This document shows, in pieces, positions 1 to 5,006 of a stretch of 7,629 nucleotides of DNA. This DNA is from Flavisolibacter sp. (GTDB lineage Bacteria > Bacteroidota > Bacteroidia > Chitinophagales > Chitinophagaceae), in contig JAGIAB010000054.1 of the NCBI GenBank assembly GCA_017745135.1, positions 4,978 to 12,606 on the forward strand, given 5' to 3'. Position 1 is the stretch's first letter. Each line of letters starts with the position of its first letter. Made by a program: the position numbers and the translations under genes. Under the pieces are notes generated by a model, which worked only from the letters and a program-made list of their open reading frames with translations, did no database searches and had not been told where the DNA came from.

Positions 1-1
1 T

Positions 2-802
2 TTTGTTTTAGGCCCTATGCTGGCAATGATCACAGCCATGCTAACCAGCGCCGTAATTCCCTGGGGCTGGACAATCGACATTGCAGGACGCCAGGTGCCT
101 TTGCAAGTTGCTGATGTCAACATAGGCATCCTTTACATTTTTGGTGTAGTGAGTTTGGGTGTTTATGGGATTATGATTGGAGCCTGGGCATCCAATAATA
201 AATTTTCCCTGCTCGCTGGTGTTCGCGGAGCATCGCAGATGATTTCCTATGAACTGGCAATGGGACTTTCTCTGATTGCTGTTCTTTTTCTTGTTGGCGA
301 TTTAAGAATGAGTAAGATCGTTGAACAACAGATCAACCATGGCTGGAATATCATTTATCAGCCGCTTGGATTTTTGATCTTTTTTGTTTGCGCATTAGCT
401 GAGTGTAACCGAACACCATTCGATCTTCCGGAAGCGGAGAACGAATTGAACATGGGTTATCACCAGGAATACTCATCCATGAAACTTGGTTTTTACTTAT
501 TTGCTGAATATATCAACATGTTCATCAGCGGTGTGGTGATGGCAACGCTTTTCTTTGGCGGATATGATATTCCGTTTGTGAATGAAGCTGCCTGGGGATC
601 GCATTGGTGGGTTGGATTGATCGGGTTTTTGGTATTGATGGCAAAAGCAGTGTTCTTTATTTTTCTTTTCATGTGGATCCGCTGGACTATTCCGCGGTTC
701 CGGTATGATCAGTTAATGAAGCTGGGTTGGAAGGTTTTGTTGCCGCTGGCTTTGTTGAACATGATAATTACGGCAGCCGTGGCTTTGCTGTTAAATAAAT
801 AA
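2..802 (+). CDS. nuoH: NADH-quinone oxidoreductase subunit H (NuoH), 5'-truncated
   Basis: NuoH (ND1 family) is the inner-membrane subunit that forms much of the quinone-binding chamber and links the peripheral arm of complex I to its proton-pumping membrane arm. The frame is open to the window edge and reads FVLGPMLAM before the first ATG at 17. That ATG is internal, because family members are usually about 325-350 residues and only about 267 are visible. Numbering from that Met, the family signature is clear: a membrane helix ending in YELAMGLSL (about 78-86), then the cytoplasmic quinone-site loop with AECNRTPFDLPEAENEL (128-144) and GYHQEYSSMKLG (147-158), and the C-terminal WIRWTIPRFRYDQLM (220-234) followed by a last hydrophobic helix. 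These acidic and arginine residues belong to the loop that couples quinone chemistry to proton transfer. No frameshift is seen. The gene upstream would be expected to be nuoG. Confidence 0.97.
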   Translation, partial: FVLGPMLAMITAMLTSAVIPWGWTIDIAGRQVPLQVADVNIGILYIFGVVSLGVYGIMIGAWASNNKFSLLAGVRGASQMISYELAMGLSLIAVLFLVGDLRMSKIVEQQINHGWNIIYQPLGFLIFFVCALAECNRTPFDLPEAENELNMGYHQEYSSMKLGFYLFAEYINMFISGVVMATLFFGGYDIPFVNEAAWGSHWWVGLIGFLVLMAKAVFFIFLFMWIRWTIPRFRYDQLMKLGWKVLLPLALLNMIITAAVALLLNK

Positions 803-836
803 AACTTTTTTAAAAATGAAGCTGGGTGAAAACGGC

Positions 837-844
837 TAATTTTG
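837..844 (+). promoter_or_regulatory. Possible Bacteroidota-type internal promoter (-7 box) before nuoI
   Basis: The 70-nt gap between nuoH and nuoI contains TAATTTTG, an exact fit to the Bacteroidota primary-sigma -7 consensus TAnnTTTG. It is followed about 29 nt later by the nuoI start codon, a sensible leader length. No clear TTG -33 element is found about 19-21 nt upstream; the region there is a run of T then A (807-816). The box sits in the loop of a 6-bp inverted repeat, AACGGC (831-836) and GCCGTT (846-851). It could give extra transcription of nuoI-N, or it could be a chance match in AT-rich DNA. Confidence 0.4.
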
Positions 845-858
845 CGCCGTTCAAATCT

Positions 859-864
859 GAAGGA
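859..864 (+). promoter_or_regulatory. Ribosome binding site of nuoI
   Basis: GAAGGA lies 8 nt before the ATG at 873 and is the best Shine-Dalgarno-like match in the window. It supports the chosen nuoI start over the in-frame Met codons further downstream. Confidence 0.55.
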
Positions 865-872
865 TAAAAGAA

Positions 873-1421
873 ATGGAAGCATTAACGAACAGAAAGAAAC
901 AGGTGGAGCGTAAGCCCATGACATTTTGGGAAAAAATGTACCTGCCTGCTATTGCAAAAGGCATGGGCATTACCATGAGCCATTTCTTCAAAAAAAAACC
1001 TACCATTAATTACCCTGAGGAGAAACGTCCTTTTTCTGCGGTATTTCGTGGTGTACATATTTTGAATCGTGATGAAGAAGGCCGTGAACGTTGCACGGCT
1101 TGTGGGTTGTGTGCCCTGGCTTGTCCTGCAGAAGCGATAACTATGGAAGCTGCAGAACGCCAACCCGGAGAGGAGCATTTGTACCGTGAAGAAAAGTATG
1201 CAGCCAAGTATGAAGTAAATATGCTGCGTTGCATTTTCTGTGGATTGTGTGAAGAGGCCTGTCCGAAAGATGCGGTGTATTTAAGCCAGACATTTGCAAA
1301 AGCCAACTATGCACGCCAGGGTTTTATTTACAAAAAAGAGGATTTGCTGATTCCAAATCCGGTTACGCAACCTGAAGAATATGCCAGGGCTAAAGGTGCT
1401 TTGGGTCGTGATATAAAATAA
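873..1421 (+). CDS. nuoI: NADH-quinone oxidoreductase subunit I (NuoI), 2x[4Fe-4S] ferredoxin-type
   Basis: NuoI is the peripheral-arm subunit that carries clusters N6a and N6b and passes electrons towards N2 and quinone at the membrane surface. The 182-residue protein has the two expected motifs: C74-x2-C77-x2-C80-x3-C84-P (CTACGLCALACP) and C120-x2-C123-x2-C126-x3-C130-P (CIFCGLCEEACP). All eight cluster ligands are present. The N-terminal stretch to about residue 60 (NRKKQVERKPMTFWEK, then HFFKKKPTINYPEEKRPFS) is the amphipathic part that lies against NuoH. Length is normal for the family. The start at 873 is supported by GAAGGA 8 nt upstream and by the familiar N-terminus. A run of nine A (990-998) encodes part of the conserved KKK stretch and is a potential slippage site, but the frame is intact. 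The gap to nuoJ is 18 nt. Confidence 0.98.
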   Translation: MEALTNRKKQVERKPMTFWEKMYLPAIAKGMGITMSHFFKKKPTINYPEEKRPFSAVFRGVHILNRDEEGRERCTACGLCALACPAEAITMEAAERQPGEEHLYREEKYAAKYEVNMLRCIFCGLCEEACPKDAVYLSQTFAKANYARQGFIYKKEDLLIPNPVTQPEEYARAKGALGRDIK

Positions 1422-1439
1422 ATTTTTCCAACTGCAAGA

Positions 1440-1994
1440 ATGAATATTACACAGATATTGTTTTGGGGTTTGTCCGTTGTTGCTGTTTTCAGTGCGCTGA
1501 TGATGGTCACCAGCAAAAACCCTGTTTACAGTGTGCTCTGGCTCATTGTTACTTTCTTTTCAATTTCCGGACATTATATTTTATTGAATGCGCAGTTTCT
1601 TGCCATCGTTAACATCATTGTATATGCAGGAGCTATTATGGTATTGTTCCTGTTTGTGATCATGCTGATGAACCTGAACAAGGATACCGAGCCGCAAAAA
1701 AATAAATGGCTGAAACTGGCAGGTGCCGTAGCAGGTGGAAGTTTCTTGCTGGTATTGGTGGCAGCATTGCGCCAAACTGAACACAACATGACGCAGCTTG
1801 GAACCGGCGACATTGGGTTGATCAAAAACCTGGGAAATGTTTTGTTCAGCGAATACGTGGTTCCATTTGAAATAAGCTCCATTTTATTTTTAAGTGCAAT
1901 GGTTGGGGCAGTAGTGATCGGGAAGAGAGATGAGAAGACCACTGCTGAAAAATTTGTGGAGAAAGAATCAAAAAGGGTAGAAGAGATAAGATAG
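1440..1994 (+). CDS. nuoJ: NADH-quinone oxidoreductase subunit J (NuoJ)
   Basis: NuoJ (ND6 family) is a five-helix inner-membrane subunit next to NuoH and NuoK. Its third helix changes shape during turnover and connects the quinone site to the proton channels. The 184-residue protein shows helices at roughly 5-22, 29-48, 52-78, 91-110 and 143-161. The third holds the conserved NIIVYAGAIMVLFLFVIML segment with Tyr62 and Gly64, the site of the pi-bulge seen in complex I structures. The fifth helix contains VPFEISSILFLSAMVGAVV, also typical. The C-terminus is a short charged tail (KFVEKESKRVEEIR). The first ATG at 1440 gives a normal N-terminus; there is no strong Shine-Dalgarno, as is common in Bacteroidota. 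The stop codon TAG at 1992-1994 is followed after 2 nt by inverted-repeat element E1. Confidence 0.97.
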   Translation: MNITQILFWGLSVVAVFSALMMVTSKNPVYSVLWLIVTFFSISGHYILLNAQFLAIVNIIVYAGAIMVLFLFVIMLMNLNKDTEPQKNKWLKLAGAVAGGSFLLVLVAALRQTEHNMTQLGTGDIGLIKNLGNVLFSEYVVPFEISSILFLSAMVGAVVIGKRDEKTTAEKFVEKESKRVEEIR

Positions 1995-2201
1995 ACTCCC
2001 CCTGTCCCCCTAAAGGGGAGACTTAGATTTGAGTTTTCCTTTTTATTTTGAATCGATTTCAATTCGAGTTTTATTTTTTTGAGCCAAACTGCATGGCTAC
2101 TATTAACCGTTTCTTGCGTCGCACTCTTGTACGTTCGGTAATTCTTATCATCACTTTCGACGTTCATCACTATTATCAAACATTCGTCCATTCGAAGGTT
2201 C

Positions 2202-2225
2202 AACATGCCGCTCCTACGGAGCTCT
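2202..2225. repeat. Hairpin module copy 1 inside E1
   Basis: The module starts AACAT and contains the stem GCTCC (2210-2214), loop TAC and GGAGC (2218-2222). It matches the module at 2257-2280 at 17 of 24 positions and in the same orientation. The stem difference is compensated on both sides (T/A here, C/G in copy 2), which supports a real pairing structure. Confidence 0.6.
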
Positions 2226-2256
2226 GAAAATGTCACCGCTATTGTGTCTTTCTACT

Positions 2257-2280
2257 AACATTTCGCCCCTTTGGGGCTTT
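2257..2280. repeat. Hairpin module copy 2 inside E1
   Basis: This is the second AACAT-led module, with the stem GCCCC (2265-2269), loop TTT and GGGGC (2273-2277), 55 nt downstream of copy 1. A run of three T follows (2278-2280), too short to make a convincing terminator. Confidence 0.6.
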
Positions 2281-2389
2281 CTGCCAGTTAATGACACTTG
2301 CCTCATGCTGAATAAAGTTCTGAACGATGCAGTGAGTGACACAACAGAAGATCACAGTAGCAATAAAGATCACTATACAATCATCACTC

Positions 2390-2464
2390 TTATTTTAAAG
2401 AACTGACTCAAGTAAAGCAGCACCTTCTGACCTCCGACCTCTGACTTCTTTATTTTAAAGAACT
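2390..2464. repeat. 15-bp direct repeat flanking a 45-bp segment in E1
   Basis: TTATTTTAAAGAACT occurs at 2390-2404 and again, exactly, at 2450-2464. The 45 nt between them contain the heptamer array. This could be a 60-bp tandem duplication that has since diverged, or a target duplication left by insertion of the heptamer repeat. The downstream copy, extended as TAAAGAACTAT (2456-2466), is the one that has a counterpart in E2 (4941-4951). Confidence 0.65.
2426..2449. repeat. Heptamer array in E1, related to repeat H
   Basis: Three consecutive 7-mers, TCTGACC, TCCGACC and TCTGACT, are followed by a further partial unit. The reverse complement of this stretch agrees with repeat H between nuoK and nuoL (from 2873) at 16 of 20 positions, so the same short-repeat family occurs twice within about 450 bp, in opposite orientation. 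Confidence 0.6.
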
Positions 2465-2505
2465 ATACGAAACAAAAAAAGCTTCTCCAGCCTAAGTCTC
2501 CCCTT

Positions 2506-2520
2506 TAGGGGGACAGGGGG
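2506..2520 (+). promoter_or_regulatory. G-rich translation initiation region of nuoK supplied by E1
   Basis: The only purine-rich tract upstream of the nuoK ATG (2526) is the outer end of the E1 right arm: two G5 tracts separated by ACA, the second ending 5 nt before the start codon. It could pair with the 16S rRNA CCUCC through a G-U wobble. It is also fully complementary to the left arm at 1998-2010, so folding of E1 RNA would hide it. Its role as a ribosome binding site is inferred; Bacteroidota often initiate without a strong Shine-Dalgarno. Confidence 0.4.
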
Positions 2521-2525
2521 ATTTT

Positions 2526-2855
2526 ATGCCAGTTAATTATTACATATTTCTTTCCATTACGTTGTTTGTAATCGGCATTATTGGTGTGTTGACACGCCGC
2601 AATGCCATCATCATATTTATGTGTATTGAACTAATGCTGAATGCAGTGAATTTGTTGCTGGTGGCGTTTTCAAAAATGCATCACCTGGCAAATGCGGCAA
2701 AGGATATTACTGCAGGTAGCGATGGGCAATTGTTTGTATTTTTTATCATGGTGGTTGCTGCCGCAGAGGTAAGTGTGGGCCTGGCCATCATCGTGATGTT
2801 GTACCGCAATACACATTCGGTTGATGTAAACTTTTTGAACAGACTAAAACACTGA
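2526..2855 (+). CDS. nuoK: NADH-quinone oxidoreductase subunit K (NuoK)
   Basis: NuoK (ND4L family) is a small three-helix inner-membrane subunit that relays protons between NuoH/J and the antiporter-like NuoN. The 109-residue protein has its helices at about 5-23, 27-48 and 69-93. The two membrane glutamates essential for pumping are present: Glu35 in CIELMLNAVNLL and Glu81 in FFIMVVAAAEVSVGLAI (E. coli Glu36 and Glu72). The loop between helices 2 and 3 (SKMHHLANAAKDITAGSDGQ) makes it about nine residues longer than the usual 100-residue form, which I recall as common in Bacteroidota. Only one start is plausible, because the frame upstream is inside repeat E1. The gene is separated from nuoJ by E1 and from nuoL by repeat H, so it is the one gene here isolated on both sides by inverted repeats. 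Confidence 0.97.
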   Translation: MPVNYYIFLSITLFVIGIIGVLTRRNAIIIFMCIELMLNAVNLLLVAFSKMHHLANAAKDITAGSDGQLFVFFIMVVAAAEVSVGLAIIVMLYRNTHSVDVNFLNRLKH

Positions 2856-2863
2856 TGTCGCAG

Positions 2864-2919
2864 GTCAGAGGTAAGAAGTCAGATGTCCGACTTTTTACCG
2901 CTGGCTTCCGACTTCTTAC
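2864..2919. repeat. H: heptamer inverted repeat filling the nuoK-nuoL gap
   Basis: The left half consists of consecutive 7-mers GTCAGAG, GTAAGAA, GTCAGAT and GTCCGAC (2864-2891). The right half has the reverse-sense units GGCTTCC and GACTTCT followed by TAC (2903-2919). The outer 10 bp of the stem are perfect: GTAAGAAGTC (2871-2880) and GACTTCTTAC (2910-2919), with further imperfect pairing inward. The block lies between the nuoK stop (2853-2855) and 6 nt before the nuoL ATG. There is no poly-T tail after the stem, so it is a poor terminator; a hairpin that affects mRNA processing, or a passive repeat, are both possible. Confidence 0.7.
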
Positions 2920-2925
2920 TTAAAT

Positions 2926-4836
2926 ATGAAGAATCTGATTTTGCTTATTCCTCTTCTTCCATTCATTGGTTTTTTGATCAATGGACTGGGAAGAAAATAT
3001 TTACCCAAATCTGCTATTGGTATTATTGGAAGCGGAACGGTGCTGGCTTCTTTTATTGCCAGTATTATGGTTTTTTTCAGGCTGGATGAATTATCCGGAC
3101 AACAGATTTCAAATAATGCGAGGATTATTGGTGATCCTGTTGTGAAATATTTTGATTTCATCAATATTCCTTCTTTAAAAGTTCCTTTTGCTTTCCAGAT
3201 TGATCAACTCTCTTCAGTGTTTCTTTTGATCATTACCGGCGTTGGTTTCCTTATTCATGTGTATTCTACCTCTTACATGCACGAAGAAGAGAACCAGCAC
3301 TTCGCAAGATATTTCGCTTACCTCAATCTGTTTGTTTTTTCGATGTTGTTGCTGGTAATGGGTGCCAACTACGTGATTATGTTCATCGGTTGGGAAGGCG
3401 TTGGTTTGTGTTCTTACCTGTTGATTGGTTACTGGTTCAAAAACACGGAGTACACCAAAGCCGCGAACAAGGCTTTCATCATGAACCGTATTGGTGATGC
3501 CGCATTTTTGCTGGCGATCTTCTGGATTGTTTCAAAAGTTCATTCTACCAATTTCACGGATGTATTTGCAGCGGTAAGTAGTTTTTCTGCGACAGATAAA
3601 ATCTGGATCACTCTTTTATTATTTATTGGCGCCACCGGTAAGAGTGCCCAGATTCCTTTGTACACCTGGTTGCCTGATGCCATGGCGGGTCCAACACCTG
3701 TTTCAGCATTGATCCATGCGGCTACGATGGTGACTGCAGGTATTTACATGATTGCACGAAGCAATGTTTTGTATTCTGCTGCGCCGTTAACCATGAATAT
3801 TGTGGCCATCATTGGTGCAGCTACCGCTTTGTTTGCAGCAACCATCGCACTTCGGCAAAACGATATTAAAAAAGTGCTGGCTTATTCAACAGTGAGCCAG
3901 TTGGGTTATATGTTTTTGGCTTTAGGAAGTGGTGCTTATGTGGCTGCTGTATTTCACGTAATGACGCATGCTTTCTTTAAAGCCTTGTTGTTCCTTGGTT
4001 CGGGTTCGGTTATTCATGCTATGAGCGGTCAGCAGGACATTCGCTTTATGGGTGGATTGAAAAATAAATTGCCCATTACCTACTGGACATTTTTGATTGG
4101 ATGTTTGGCTATTGCAGGCATTATTCCTTTCTCCGGATTCTTTTCAAAAGATTCTATTTTATTGGCAGCATTTGAGCACAATAAGTTTTTATATGTTGTT
4201 GGATTGTTGACTGCGGGATTAACTGCATTCTACATGTTCCGCTTATTGTTCATTACTTTCTTCGGAGCCTTCCGCGGAACAGAAGAACAAAGGCATCATG
4301 TTCATGAAAGTCCTGCGGCCATGACTATTCCCCTGGTTGTGCTGGCTGTTCTTTCTGCCATCGGTGGTTTTATAAATATTCCTGAAGTGTTCACACATGG
4401 TGGTGAAAAGCTGACTGAATTTTTAGCGCCTGTTGTTCCTAATGCAAAAGCTACAGTGAGTCATTCAACAGAATGGTTGCTGATGGGATTAACGACTGTG
4501 ATTGCTGTTATTGCTATTTTAATTGCATGGTCGAGGTACAAAACGTATAAAGAAGAACAACCATCGGCATTTGGAAATTTATTGCAGAACAAATGGTATG
4601 TGGATGAATTATATGACAGCGTCATTGTAAAACCATTAAATGCTTTAGGCAGATTTTCAAATTCTGTTTTTGAAAAGAGTGGAATTGATGGGTTGGTGAA
4701 TGGTGTTGGTAGATTGGTAAATTATGCTAGTCGCCAATTACGTTTGTTGCAAAGCGGGCAGGTGGGAAGCTATATATTGTTGATGGTGATCAGCATGGTG
4801 ATCTTTTTTGTGTTGGAGTTCTTTTTGAGAAAGTAA
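2926..4836 (+). CDS. nuoL: NADH-quinone oxidoreductase subunit L (NuoL)
   Basis: NuoL (ND5 family) is the distal antiporter-like subunit of complex I, with a C-terminal lateral helix that runs along NuoM and NuoN. The 636-residue length is normal. Key channel residues are all visible: Glu157 in FIGWEGVGLCSYLL, Lys239 in GATGKSAQIPLYTWLPDA, His264 in SALIHAATMVTAG, Lys352 in HAFFKALLFLGSGSV and Lys408 in PFSGFFSKDS. These correspond to E. coli Glu144, Lys229, His254, Lys342 and Lys399. About residues 535-605 form the amphipathic lateral region (WSRYKTYKEEQPS, NKWYVDELYDSVIVKPLN), followed by the terminal membrane anchor (615-633). The start at 2926 gives the typical hydrophobic N-terminus MKNLILLIPLLPF, 6 nt after the end of repeat H. 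The stop TAA at 4834-4836 abuts repeat E2 with no spacer. Confidence 0.98.
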   Translation: MKNLILLIPLLPFIGFLINGLGRKYLPKSAIGIIGSGTVLASFIASIMVFFRLDELSGQQISNNARIIGDPVVKYFDFINIPSLKVPFAFQIDQLSSVFLLIITGVGFLIHVYSTSYMHEEENQHFARYFAYLNLFVFSMLLLVMGANYVIMFIGWEGVGLCSYLLIGYWFKNTEYTKAANKAFIMNRIGDAAFLLAIFWIVSKVHSTNFTDVFAAVSSFSATDKIWITLLLFIGATGKSAQIPLYTWLPDAMAGPTPVSALIHAATMVTAGIYMIARSNVLYSAAPLTMNIVAIIGAATALFAATIALRQNDIKKVLAYSTVSQLGYMFLALGSGAYVAAVFHVMTHAFFKALLFLGSGSVIHAMSGQQDIRFMGGLKNKLPITYWTFLIGCLAIAGIIPFSGFFSKDSILLAAFEHNKFLYVVGLLTAGLTAFYMFRLLFITFFGAFRGTEEQRHHVHESPAAMTIPLVVLAVLSAIGGFINIPEVFTHGGEKLTEFLAPVVPNAKATVSHSTEWLLMGLTTVIAVIAILIAWSRYKTYKEEQPSAFGNLLQNKWYVDELYDSVIVKPLNALGRFSNSVFEKSGIDGLVNGVGRLVNYASRQLRLLQSGQVGSYILLMVISMVIFFVLEFFLRK

Positions 4837-4891
4837 GCCCCCTGTCCCCCTAAAGGGGGAACTTAGATTTAAAAGTTATCAATTTTTTTAG

Positions 4892-4936
4892 AGTTACTTA
4901 TTCGAACTGCGTAATCTTCATTCATAATAAGTAACT
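4892..4936. repeat. Inner 11-bp palindrome of E2
   Basis: AGTTACTTATT (4892-4902) is exactly complementary to AATAAGTAACT (4926-4936), with a 23-nt loop. It forms the apical stem of the E2 hairpin. Confidence 0.75.
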
Positions 4937-4990
4937 GATCTAAAGAACTATTGCTATTAAAAAGTTTCCCCGACCTAAGTTCCCCCTTTA

Positions 4991-5003
4991 GGGGGACAGG
5001 GGG
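4991..5003 (+). promoter_or_regulatory. G-rich translation initiation region of nuoM supplied by E2
   Basis: As at nuoK, the outer end of the right arm (two G5 tracts around ACA) is the only candidate ribosome binding sequence, ending 3 nt before the nuoM ATG at 5007. The second G5 tract is very close to the start codon; the first is at a more usual distance. Both are complementary to the left arm just behind the nuoL stop codon, so ribosomes finishing nuoL could open the structure. This is inference from position only. Confidence 0.38.
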
Positions 5004-5006
5004 CAT

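Larger units (their letters stand above)
2096..2361. repeat. Inner imperfect inverted repeat within E1
   Basis: The segment 2096-2136 resembles the reverse complement of 2322-2361. Both begin GCTACT, share TTG-GTC and ACTC blocks in the same order, and end CGTTC, with short indels between. By eye, identity is about two thirds over about 40 nt, and weaker similarity continues inward past CGTTC. The two copies face each other around the twin hairpins, so E1 is nested: outer arms, inner arms, central hairpins. The alignment was made by eye and its exact limits are uncertain. Confidence 0.5.
1997..2521. repeat. E1: composite inverted-repeat element filling the nuoJ-nuoK gap
   Basis: This 525-bp non-coding block is bounded by a perfect 30-bp inverted repeat (1997-2026 and 2492-2521). 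Each arm reads, from the outside in, T, C5, TGT, C5, TAAA, GGGG, AGA, CTTAG. It starts 2 nt after the nuoJ stop and ends 4 nt before the nuoK ATG. Inside are further structures listed separately: an imperfect inverted repeat (2096-2136 with 2322-2361), two related hairpins (2202-2225, 2257-2280), a heptamer array (2426-2449) and a 15-bp direct repeat (2390-2404, 2450-2464). No convincing ORF is contained and no target-site duplication is obvious. The arms belong to the same family as E2 between nuoL and nuoM. The most economical reading is a non-autonomous, MITE- or REP-like repeat that has taken up other repeats; the mechanism of spread is unknown. Confidence 0.85.
4837..5004. repeat. E2: long palindromic element filling the nuoL-nuoM gap
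   Basis: This 168-bp element has a perfect 30-bp terminal inverted repeat (4837-4866 and 4975-5004). Each arm reads from the outside in as G, C5, TGT, C5, TAAA, GGGGG, AA, CTTAG. A second perfect 11-bp inverted repeat lies inside (4892-4902, 4926-4936). The stretches between the two pairs can also be aligned imperfectly (for example TATCAAT near 4876 with the complement of ATTGCTA near 4950), so nearly the whole element is one large imperfect hairpin with a 23-nt loop. It starts directly after the nuoL TAA and ends 2 nt before the nuoM ATG. It contains no ORF. It shares 27 of 30 arm positions and the subterminal TAAAGAACTAT with E1, so the two are one family. Confidence 0.88.

Noticed and set aside
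715..827. 13-bp exact direct repeat (AATGAAGCTGGGT) at 715-727 and 815-827
   Set aside because: One copy is nuoH coding sequence and the flanks do not match; an exact 13-mer pair is expected about once by chance in a window of this size.
1574..2236. Long minus-strand open frame spanning nuoJ and the left half of E1
   Set aside because: Most of it is antisense to nuoJ, the rest is repeat DNA, and the translation is low-complexity (runs of Ser, Asn and Thr) with no recognisable domain.
2506..2520. G-quadruplex formed by the G5 tracts
   Set aside because: Only two adjacent G tracts lie in each right arm and one more in the left arm, which is short of the four needed for a simple intramolecular quadruplex.
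1995..2525. CRISPR array or transposase gene in the large nuoJ-nuoK gap
   Set aside because: There are no regularly spaced direct repeats of CRISPR length and no frame with transposase motifs.
2883..3089. Plus-strand open frame starting in repeat H and overlapping the nuoL start
   Set aside because: It overlaps the well-supported nuoL N-terminus in another frame and its sequence (rich in Ser, Tyr, Trp and Phe) resembles no known protein; it is a shadow of nuoL.
4837..5004. E2 (and E1, H) as intrinsic terminators
   Set aside because: The stems are strong but none is followed by a T-run; E1 has only four T, E2 has CAT, H has TTAAAT. Essential complex I genes follow each one.
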